A DNA stretch of 64,000 nucleotides from Tetragonia tetragonoides. Its lineage: Eukaryota > Streptophyta > Magnoliopsida > Caryophyllales > Aizoaceae. Positions within the stretch are counted from its first letter, which is position 1, and each line of letters begins with the position of its first letter. The translations under genes were made by a program, and so were the position numbers. Under the pieces are notes generated by a model. That model saw nothing but the letters and a program-made list of their open reading frames with translations. It searched no databases and had not been told where the DNA came from. Of the stretch, positions 55,866 to 64,000 are shown piece by piece. Where the stretch lies: assembly GCA_038025085.1 (NCBI GenBank), contig CM076154.1, forward strand, positions 34,700,501-34,764,500. The letters run 5' to 3'.

Positions 55866-57923
55866 GAGGGTAGGAAAAAGTGGGCTGATAGTAAAGTGTA
55901 CTCAAGGAAGTCATTTAAAGGTCTTAAAACTAACTTAACACAAGAAAATTCTCAAAATTTGGGTTCAAAAGAGGTGGGTACTGGCAGAGAAGTTGGGTTT
56001 AGTATATTTGAGGTGGCCTCAGACGATTCTTCGTCACTCAATCGACATCGCCAAGGCGGTATGCAGTCGGGAAGTGGGATGGGGCTGAGCCGAGTTAATA
56101 GTCGTGTTTCGATTAGTTTGGGTTATAAGACTAAGAAGGAGAGACGTGAGCTGAGGAGGAAGCTGGAGAATGAGCTTAATTTAGTGCGGGGTTTGGTGAA
56201 CAAGCTTGAACAAAGTGGTGGTAATTTGAAGTCGTTGGTTGATCATGGGAATGGTGCTGGGGGGAAGTTGAAGCGAGTTCATTCTGAGGTTGGTTCGGTG
56301 GGTTGGCACGAAACTAGGCCGGTTATAAACCAGCTTAATGTTACAGTGCCGGAACTTAGTCAAGGTGCCAGTGATAATGTTGAGAAAGAGAAGAGGACTC
56401 CTAAAGCAAATCAGTTCTACCAAAGTTCAGATTTCATTCTGGGTAAGGAAAAGATACCACCTTCGGAGCAGAACAAGAAGTTGAAGGGAATGGGTAAGAA
56501 GAATGGGGAATTGGGGCCGGGGACTGGAATGGGGAGCTCTTCGAGTAAGGTATTTAAGAATTGTAGTTTACTGCTTGATAAGTTGATGAAGCACAAGCAT
56601 GGATGGGTATTTAATAACCCAGTTGATGTGAAGGCTCTTGGTTTGCATGATTATTTTACCATAATTAAGCACCCAATGGACTTGGGTACTGTGAAATCTA
56701 GGCTAAATATCAACTGCTACAAGTCTCCTAAGGAATTCGCGGAGGATGTGAGACTTACTTTTCATAACGCCATGACATATAATCCAAAAGGACATGATGT
56801 CCATATAATGGCAGATGCATTACTAAAGTTATTTGAGGAGAAGTGGTCCAGTATTGAGACAGAATACATGCGGGAGCTGAGAGCCTCTGCAGATAATGAA
56901 GCCAGCCTTCTGACCCCAACGTCGAGAAAAGCTCCTCCACCGCCACCCCCGTTGCTTCCCCCTGTTGAAGTAACCAGGACACTTGATAGATCTGAATCTA
57001 TGACAAATCCTGTTGGTGCGATCCCCAAGAACATTAATTCTACTCCATCAGGCAGGACTCCTGTTCCAAAGAAACCAAAAGCCAAAGAGCCAAATAAGCG
57101 GGATATGACATATGTGGAGAAGCAGAAGCTAAGTACTGACCTACAAAATTTGCCTTCAGAGAAGTTGGACAATGTTGTCCAGATTATACGGAAGAGGAAT
57201 CCATCTCTTTGCCAAAATGATGAAGAGATTGAGGTCGACATTGATAATGTTGACACTGAGACTCTTTGGGAGCTGGACAGGTTTGTCATGAACTATAAGA
57301 AGAATTTGAGCAAGATCAAGAAAAGAACCGAGACACCTCAGGTCACAGGGGAGGCTGAAGCACATGTGCCAGAAAAGGTGAAAAATTAAACCCTCTTCCT
57401 TTTTCTCTCTCCTTGATTTTAAACTTTATTCAAGCTCGTTAGATGCTCTGATGCATTACTGTCTTGTATATATTTATAAATGCAGAATGAAGCTCCATCA
57501 ATATTGGAAAAACCAAAAGAAACTAAAGCTGGTAAGATTCTATGTGCACATATGGCTTTTTTAGCCTACTTGTTATTTCTCTACCTTGGTGGTCTCTTTT
57601 TATTCTGGCAATGTGAATTCTATTCTTGCATGTAGCAGAAGAGAAGAAAGCCCGCTCATCTCCTCCTGTTCAACGTGAAAAGCAAGGTGGGAATGCAAGT
57701 AAATCAAACAGCTCAAGAAGCTCTAGCAGTGATTCTGGCTCCTCTTCGAGTGGTACTGATGCGCCGTTGCCTTTCATGATATTTTCTGCCATACCTCTTT
57801 GCGTCAAAATGCATAACAATGTCATTTCTGGACATTTATGATATAACTGGAAAATTTATCTGTAACACTCTTGTTATCCTCCAAATTATTGCAGATTCTG
57901 ATAGTGATACTTCCTCAGCATAA
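55842..57923 (+). CDS. GTE bromodomain/NET transcription regulator (BET family)
   Basis: Four coding exons are proposed: 55842-57377, 57486-57531, 57639-57752 and 57895-57923, all with GT/AG borders and a continuous frame, giving 574 residues. The ATG at 55842 is the first in frame (a TTG at 55812 is not a start). A coiled-coil-like segment (KKERRELRRKLENELNLVRGL) lies near 100-120. The bromodomain is at about 241-337 with the acetyl-lysine-binding Asn314 in TYNPKG and the HPMDLGT loop. A Pro-rich stretch precedes the NET domain at about 420-490 (RDMTYVEKQKLSTDL, EIEVDIDNVDTETLWELDRF). The tail is Ser/Asp-rich (exons 3-4 end DSDSDTSSA). Plant GTE proteins read acetylated histones and regulate transcription; this one resembles GTE3/4/7-type proteins, but I cannot assign the number. 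Exon 3 has a CAGCAG acceptor, so one Ala may be added by alternative splicing. Confidence 0.9.
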
Positions 57924-58958
57924 GGATTTGACGCAGGTGGTTTCATGGATTTCATTCACTGTTTAGGTAATATAGATCATAATACTTTCAATCCTTTTCT
58001 GGTTTCACCTTTATATTTTGGTATAAATGGTGCATTGCTGTCTAGGAGTTTTATGTGGTTGTTCTGAATGAATAACTTTATGATGGTACTTCCTTTTTCC
58101 CAAAGGCTGCTTACTGTGAAAAGGTAAAGTTCAGATAGTTAATAAATATTATGATCTTGGTCCTTTTAACTATGTTTCTGGAAACTTTTATAATGAAATC
58201 CTGTTTAGAGAGGATGTCGTCCAGAATAGGTTTAGCCTCCATTGATTCCTGGTAAACCGTTTATTAGTACCTTATCTTTAGTTACTTTGGACAGTGAGTC
58301 AGTGACTACGAATGTAATTTCTAAAGATTTAGGTAAGAACTTGGTTCTTTTCAACAATTTCTTTGGAGTTTTCAATATTTTTGTACGGTTTGTATATTAG
58401 CAACAATTGTGAAGTAAAAGTAAAAGTAAAAGTCTATTTGGGGTATATCTTCCCATGTTTAAAGGAAAGTGAGGGACAAAATAGGATATCCATATTGAGG
58501 ATTGGGATTGAAGGAGATATCCAATAGATACATGATCAACACCAAGGGAAAGTTTCGCCGCTGACAAGGTGTCTAGAGAAACGGAAAGAAAAAAAATGAA
58601 TATAGTAGAAAATCTAAATGAGCTGAGCTCTAAGTTCGCTTTATTCTTTTATGTTGGATTCAAATTGGAGAATATTATCCACTTTCTATCATAGCATTTT
58701 GTCAGAATTATTCGCTCACTCAATTACTGCTTCTTTTTTTTAATTTGAATATGTTTGTAGTTGAATGCGGGTATCAATATAATTAATGAAGTGACTTAAC
58801 TTAGTGAGAGCACTCAAATTCTATGTTAAGATTGTGCTAGAAATCAAAAAAAAATTCCAAGCATCAACATGGAGACTAGAAGAGACAACAAACTGTGCAT
58901 AATTGGCTGAGTTTGGGACACTTCCCATGTTACCAGATTAATATCAAGCTAATTGAAA

Positions 58959-59032
58959 CCCTAAGGGGGTAGCTCAGTTGGTAAAACCTCTGTAATCTAT
59001 TCCAGAGGTCACAGGTTTGAGTCCCCTTAGGG
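58959..59032 (+). repeat. tRNA-like relic or SINE head
   Basis: CCCTAAGG and CCTTAGGG can pair as an 8-bp acceptor stem, and TAGCTCAGTTGG (A box) and GGTTTGAGTCC (B box) are well formed. The anticodon arm (CCTCTG, 9-10 base loop, CAGAGG) is too long for a normal 7-base loop and the T stem is weak. A tRNA-derived SINE head or tRNA pseudogene is more likely than a working tRNA. Confidence 0.5.
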
Positions 59033-59848
59033 CCACTGGAGATAATCCTGGTCATTAACTTCACGTTCCATGGGATTAATTAAGCAATTAATTAAGCAAA
59101 GCTTGGATAACCATGTTATCTAAAATTAATCAAGCTCATTGGCAAGCAGTGGTCATGATGGTTAGCCCTTTATCATTGGTTTGGGAGGGGAGGTAGATAT
59201 ACCAAGATTGTTCATTAATTGCTTCATTTTCTGACTCTTATGTTACTGGATGATGGGCAAGATTCCTACTTTTCTAGATAGAAGTGGTTAGAAGCTGGAA
59301 TAACCTGTTGCATTGACACAGAACTGTATATGTATAAACACCAGTCAAGTATTAAGTCTAGGAGCCTCTTCGACATTGGTTGTTTCTACGTGATGGGTAT
59401 TTAGGAAATTCTAAGAATCATATCAACATAGTTCTAGAAAAAGCTCGTAAATTGTATATTTTATTTCTCTATACCGCATAAGAGTTATAGTTGTCTTTAT
59501 TCATGAAATTTTAGTGCAACAATCTCTTCTGCATGTGTAAATTCTACTAGTAGCCTTGAGAAATTGGCGATCTTTGTGTTTCTAAAGGAAAGGTAGAAGA
59601 GGAGTTTTTAGTAAGCTGCATTTTGACTGGGTATATTTTGGTTTAAGAAAGGCTTTGTAGTGCGGTTGTGCATGTGAGTGGTGGTTTTGATAGGTGCAAT
59701 GCGTGCTGGTTCACCCCTGGTATTGTTACTGGAGTGTTGAGAAGAGCATAAATCTTGCATTAAGCTCTGTTGAAGTAAGACGCTGGGCTGTCTTTTGTGT
59801 CGTCAGTTTACTGTTCCTGTGTTAAGTGTGATTGTGGATGGGTTTGGC

Positions 59849-60857
59849 AGGCTTAGGGGGTAGGCCTGAGGGGCGCCAGCCCAGGGCCCAGTCTTAGGGG
59901 CCCAAAATAAAGTACGTATATACATCATCAACATCAACATTACCCCAGTGCCTCCAAAGAGGCTCCCGCCTAGGCAGGGTAAGGGGGGGTCGGTTGTACG
60001 CAGCCTTACCCCTGTGAGAGTCTCACAGAGAGGCTGTTTCCGTTTAACCCAAGATCCGAAGTGCGACGACCATCGGCAACTTCACAATGAATAAGAAGTG
60101 CTGACAGTTTTATGAGCCATTTTGCTTTAGTCCATTACATTCCGAAACCAAAAAGTAAAGTACGTATATATGGTTCTATATTATTTTACCGATAAAATTT
60201 TTACAAATCCGTCTCACTTGGTTTGGAGTGCAACGTTCTTTGCCCTGAATGGTTGCGGATTCGAAGCCTGCTACGTGCATTACTAATGTTAGCTGGCCAA
60301 ATTGTTTCATTTTTATTTTTTTTAGTTCCTTTAATCTTTACGTCACTCATTTCGCTTTTTCCTTTCCTATTCATTTAAGCCTTTTCTTTATTTCCTTAAA
60401 AATCAGAATCTGATTTTGTTGTTTCCCATTTTATTATAAGTACCTATTGATTAATTTTCCTTGAAACAACAAATGTGGACTGTAGTGATCCTTCTATATT
60501 TTTCTCAAAATATCTATTGATTTAGTTAATTTCTCATCTAACTATTTTTATATACAATATGAGGAACAGTCCGAACATATGAGTGAAAGCCTTCATTTAC
60601 CTTTTTATTTTTATTTTTAGGAGGAAGGATCCTAAATTTCCTTAAATATATAATATGGTTAACAAGTGGTTGTCCTTAACTAACTTTATTTTCTCTTTCT
60701 TTTGTTTGCTTCAAAATAATTTGTGAGGGAGAATTTCTATAAAAAGAACCCATTATATCATATATGCATTTGAATTTTACATAATTGCACAATATTGATT
60801 GATTGGGGCCTTATCTTTACTTCTCCCTAGGGCCTTCATAATGTCAGGGACGGCTCT
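59849..60857. mobile_element. Possible hAT-like element with nested SINE
   Basis: The left side has GGGGCGCCAGCCCAGGGCCC and the right side CCTAGGGCCTTCATAATG and GTCAGGGACGGCTCTG, as in GGGCCC-rich hAT relatives. The ends and the 8-bp flanks (GGGTTTGG, GGTTTTGA) match only partly, so boundaries are approximate. Confidence 0.4.
59923..60155 (-). mobile_element. Au-like SINE, long copy
   Basis: A 233-bp insert with perfect 15-bp target duplications TAAAGTACGTATATA at 59908-59922 and 60156-60170. On the minus strand it shows GGAAACAGCCTCTCTGTGAG, GGGTAAGGCTGCGTACAACC, a GGCGGGAGCCTC/GGAGGCACTGGGG conserved 3' domain and a GTTGATGTTGATG tail, as in Au-type plant SINEs. It is non-coding and depends on LINE machinery. 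Copies or pieces also lie at 19128 and 33080. Confidence 0.85.
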
Positions 60858-60925
60858 GGGTTTTGATGGGCTCTATATTCAGTATCTTGTCTGTATCGTT
60901 GTATCATGGGTGTATGTTCTTAGTT

Positions 60926-61197
60926 TTTTTTTTGGGTAAGAATATAGGAAATTTCATTACCAAAACAAGGATATTACACCCTATACGCAACCAAGGGGAC
61001 AAACCACCTACTAGGTAGGGTGTTTGATGCCCTTGGCCCCTGATAACAGCTATATACACAGGGAAGACAGCAATACTAGAAACAAAGCAATTACATAATC
61101 AAAGCATAAAAGTTTCTATCCTTTCTACTCATTTTCTTGACTGGAACGAGCTCTCACAATGAACTGAATCTGCTGGAAAATTCTGTCACTGGACGAA
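60926..61197 (-). mobile_element. 5'-truncated L1-type LINE insertion
   Basis: A 272-bp insert starting with a poly-T run (the poly-A tail on the minus strand) followed by GGGTAAGAATATAGGAAATT and TCATTACCAAAACAAGG, the usual 3' end of plant L1 LINEs in reverse. Perfect 15-bp duplications TGTATGTTCTTAGTT flank it (60911-60925 and 61198-61212). It lies inside the proposed GTE 3'UTR intron. Confidence 0.75.
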
Positions 61198-61311
61198 TGT
61201 ATGTTCTTAGTTAGTGATGACTATCTTTTTTGTTTTTTAATTATTACTTTATCTGTCTATTACTTGTGCTGGTAATGTTTCGGTTCTATAAATTGGTTTT
61301 TCTCGTGGCAG

Positions 61312-61740
61312 GTTCAAAGAGGATGGATGATAGTGAAGCCTTGAAGTTTGATATTTGGTTCCTCGTAAATTGATGGGGTGTTTGTATAGTTAGTTCTGAC
61401 CATTCTTGAGGTCTGCTTGCCGGAGAGCTCATGGGAGACGCAGATTATGTTGTGGGCTTCTTTAAGTGTATATGCGCATCGTGGTTTGGAGCCTTGCCTT
61501 GTTTTAGTTTGTATTTTGTCTGTAAGAAATGTTGATGCAAAATTTAGGTGATTAGCTTGTAGTACCTTTTATTGCAGTGTAAATTGCTAACAGGTAGAAC
61601 CCCTTCTAGGATTCTGAGAGGATAGTTGTATCAACTTGGGGAAATACATATTATCAGATCATTTTGTTGTAAGCCACATTTAACATGTGATCTTCATGTC
61701 ATTGTTGTTTAAAATGAAAAGTTCTCTATGGCGTTGTTTG
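61312..61740 (+). other. Probable GTE 3'UTR terminal exon
   Basis: GTTCAAAGAGGATGGATGAT follows a strong acceptor and the next 400 bases are non-coding and T-rich with GTAA/TTGT-rich text typical of plant 3'UTRs. The end point is a guess. Confidence 0.35.
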
Positions 61741-62274
61741 AACTATATATTCGTATTGTGTCCTGTTCGACTGATCTTGAGACGAACTACAGAAGGGGGG
61801 TACAACAAGATTTGAGAGCTCTACTCTTGAGCATGAATTTCTCTTAGCAGTTAACTTGGCATCCGGTAGAACTGTAGTAGTAGTCTCCAACAGGAACTAG
61901 TGTGCATTGAGAGTTCTACTTTTGTATTCTCCCCGTCATTGCACTCGTTGGTCGCTTGATCCTCTTCAAAAATAACCAAACATATACTCAAATGACGAGG
62001 CCTCATGAGGCTTGATACCCGTGAGCAAAAAGTGATACCTCATACAAGAGGCCGCCCCATAAGAGAGTTTCGTTTTTTTTTTTTTTTTTTTGAACAATCT
62101 AGTTAAATCCTCACACTCACACCTCTTGGCCAAAACCCTTCCCTTACTCCACTTGTGTGTGTAGTTGTGTTTCATTCTTCATGTTCTCTGACAAACACAA
62201 AATCTTGACATATGAACTTTATACCATACACAACACTATCATGCCACCGCGTTAAACCATAACATACTTGTAGA
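61741..62274. other. Intergenic between GTE and the DUF455 gene
   Basis: A 20-base T run at 62070-62090 and no gene. The minus-strand frame at 61966-62175 crosses the T run as poly-Lys and is not supported. The promoter of the DUF455 gene should be in the last 300 bases. Confidence 0.4.
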
Positions 62275-64000
62275 ATGTTCTGCTCCACCAAAATTAGGTA
62301 CCCACATCTCTACTTCCCCAAACTCAAATCATTCATCTCCTCTTCTTCATTCTCATCATCTTCATCTTCAACCCCACAACATCGTCAATGGTTAGGGCTT
62401 CAACACTGGAGAGAAAGCCCAATAAATAAGGACCGGGTCTGGGGCCCAAGAGGCCCAGAACCGCCATTGAAGTCTCAGCAACTTGATATCTCAACTGGGT
62501 CAGCTTCATCTTTGGCTGAGCTTGGCGCTTTGGTTCTCTCCACCAGTGACCCACTTCAAAAATCCCAGCTTTCCCATTTTGCTTTTACCAAATGGCGAAA
62601 TGAGAATCTCCCAATTGGGCTTTCTGACCCGCCTAACCGGCCCGCTCGGCCCAGTAAGCCGCCATTGGTACTTTCTTTCTCTTGAAAGGTTCATTCTTGT
62701 GTCTTAATTGAGTTGAGTTGTTGAATTGATGAAAATTGCCATTAGGGTCAGTTTTAGTGGAATGCTTCACTTGTTGGAATTAAAGTATACATATTGGAAC
62801 ATATTGATACGATGATACCCTTCAAACCAATTTCCCTCCATGATAAAAAACAATTGGAAAATAGAAAGTCCATTGCATTACTTACACTAGCTATATCAAC
62901 TTCATTTACTAGGTATGATTCTCCATTTGACTGTTATTCTCTAGAATCAGATGAAATATTATCAGTTTTTGTTTTGATCTGCTGAATGGATATATGTTTG
63001 GGAAGTATTAGTGTGGTTCATTGCCATAAGGTGGAGATTAAGCAGCTTGTTTGTGTATTAATTTGGTTTGGTCAAAAGAAGTCTTTATGTGCTGCTGAGA
63101 ATTTATTTTGTGTATTGTGGTTTGTTGTTCAATACTTTCTATAGTGGTAAAGGATCCGGGGACTACTAATTTAGTGCTTGTGTAGCTTTTCAAGCTTCTT
63201 GCATGTGAAAGTCATGATTTTTCCGCGGTTCATGATTCCAAAGTATATGCTACTTGAAATTCAATTGTGTTAATACCCTACCAGTGGGGATTCCGTATTC
63301 TCGGTTATTAATTCAATTGTGTTACTTGTTTGTTTCTCTGTGTTGATTTTATGATTTAACATTGCTTGAATGCTGGGCATGTTGCAGCTTCGGTTCATAG
63401 AGATCAACTTTACTTTTGGTTGGTGGTGGTTTTCAGTCTTGTAATTTATTGTTTGAACTTCGAATAGTGCTACAGGATCATGGGTGCTGCTAATGTACTC
63501 AGTGTGGTTCTTCAGCCATCTTGCACATGAAAATCATGATTTTTCTGCTATACATGAACTCGTATTATATAATTAACTCGTGATTTAATTGTTGATACTC
63601 CACCAGTGGGGTATCTGTATTCTGTAATACTCCGTATTAGTGTTGTTTGTTTGATTTCATTGTGTTGCTTGTTTGTTACTTTTCCTAGTTGATTTTATGG
63701 GCTTACATTGCTTGGCATTCCAGGTCATAGATATCAAGTTTACTCTTGGTTTTTGGTGGTGGCTTTCCCTCGTTATATGACTTGTATGATTTAATATGCT
63801 AAGTTAATGATAATTTTCATTTCGAATGAAGGTATCTCCCAAGGAAATTCCAGCTCCCAAAGAATCTGGATTGCCTCTCAATGCGTATATGCTTCATAAT
63901 CTGGCGCATGTAGAGCTAAATGCCATTGACTTAGCTTGGGACACTGTTGTCCGTTTTTCTCCCTACAAAGAAATTCTTGGGGAGGGCTTTTTCACTGACT
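62275..64000 (+). CDS. DUF455 ferritin-like protein, 5' part (runs off the edge)
   Basis: Exon 1 is 62275-62667 (131 codons, donor CCATTG|GTACTT) and exon 2 begins at 63832 (acceptor GAATGAAG|GTATCT), continuing past the window; the junction is phase 0. Residues 1-35 are Ser-rich and basic, an organelle transit-like leader. The body has WRESPINKDRVWGPRGPE, SLAELGALVLSTSDPL and then, in exon 2, SPKEIPAPKESGLPLNAYML and HNLAHVELNAIDLAWD, a hallmark of the DUF455 (HI_0077-like) family; its His and Glu are proposed metal ligands of a ferritin-like four-helix bundle. Arabidopsis At5g04520 belongs to this family. Function is unknown. The 1164-bp intron contains a tandem duplication. Confidence 0.85.
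63150..63790. repeat. Tandem duplication of about 324 bp inside the DUF455 intron
   Basis: Unit 1 begins AGGATCCGGGGACTACTAAT at about 63151 and unit 2 AGGATCATGGGTGCTGCTAAT at about 63475. Both go on with TTGCA(T/C)(G/A)TGAAA(G/A)TCATGATTT, CCAGTGGGG, TTGTTTGTT and a TTGATTTTATG...CATTGCTTG block, then CATAGA(G/T)ATCAA(C/G)TTTAC. The copies have diverged noticeably. Confidence 0.75.

Larger units (their letters stand above)
57937..61311 (+). other. Probable 3'UTR intron of the GTE gene
   Basis: After the stop, TTGACGCAG|GTGG at 57936/57937 is a good donor, and TCTCGTGGCAG|GTTC at 61311/61312 a good acceptor. The intervening 3.4 kb contains no gene but holds a tRNA-like relic, an hAT-like element with a nested SINE and a LINE insertion. 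If real, the exon after it carries the polyadenylation site. This is inferred from splice motifs only. Confidence 0.45.

Noticed and set aside
56762..57289. 175-residue minus-strand frame
   Set aside because: Antisense shadow of the GTE bromodomain/NET exon.
58959..59032. Functional tRNA gene
   Set aside because: The anticodon arm cannot form a 7-base loop and the T stem is poor.

Overview
The window is eukaryotic nuclear DNA from a flowering plant: AT-rich, with spliced genes, a DYW-type PPR gene, a CLE peptide gene, a GTE bromodomain gene and a dense load of plant transposons (Copia, a Gypsy-like LTR, L1-type LINEs, an Au-like SINE, hAT, Mutator-like, PIF/Harbinger and CACTA pieces). A eudicot is likely. 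The GAACT-type low-complexity MITEs and the Au-like SINE suggest Caryophyllales (for example Amaranthaceae), but I cannot prove that from sequence alone.

Genes, left to right: a small CLE5/CLE6-type signalling peptide gene (6098-6373, +); an intronless 756-residue DYW PPR protein closely resembling Arabidopsis At1g20230/PCMP-H21 (9967-12237, +); a two-exon F-box protein with degenerate leucine-rich repeats (47302-49225, +); an intact but apparently catalytically dead UDP-glucose 6-dehydrogenase-like protein (53501-54904, -); a GTE bromodomain/NET transcription factor (55842-57923, +, four coding exons and a probable 3.4-kb 3'UTR intron); and the first exons of a DUF455 ferritin-like protein that runs off the right edge (62275-64000, +). 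The UGD-like and GTE genes are divergent with under 1 kb between their start codons.

The rest is mostly mobile DNA. From 20.2 to about 37.5 kb lies a nest: a LINE remnant, a broken fragment of the divergent UGD paralogue, then Copia element A. Copia A was hit by a 202-bp Harbinger-like MITE, an 855-bp hAT-type element, a 2.9-kb Gypsy-like solo LTR and a CACTA terminus. The CACTA-side sequence holds Copia element B, whose 3' LTR in turn carries a 2.6-kb Mutator-like element with long inverted arms, hairpin arrays and ATT microsatellites. Many of these insertions can be dated relative to each other from exact target-site duplications read in the sequence.

The most interesting items are the UGD-like protein with the catalytic cysteine replaced, plus its fragment copy 32 kb away that shares its odd signature; the CLE gene with an altered 12-residue motif and a C-terminal tail; the GTE start codon lying in the third copy of a 147-bp tandem repeat; the Copia B element flanked internally by 377-bp inverted repeats; and the symmetrical hairpin-array Mutator-like element. 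No CRISPR array, operon, rRNA or convincing functional tRNA was seen.
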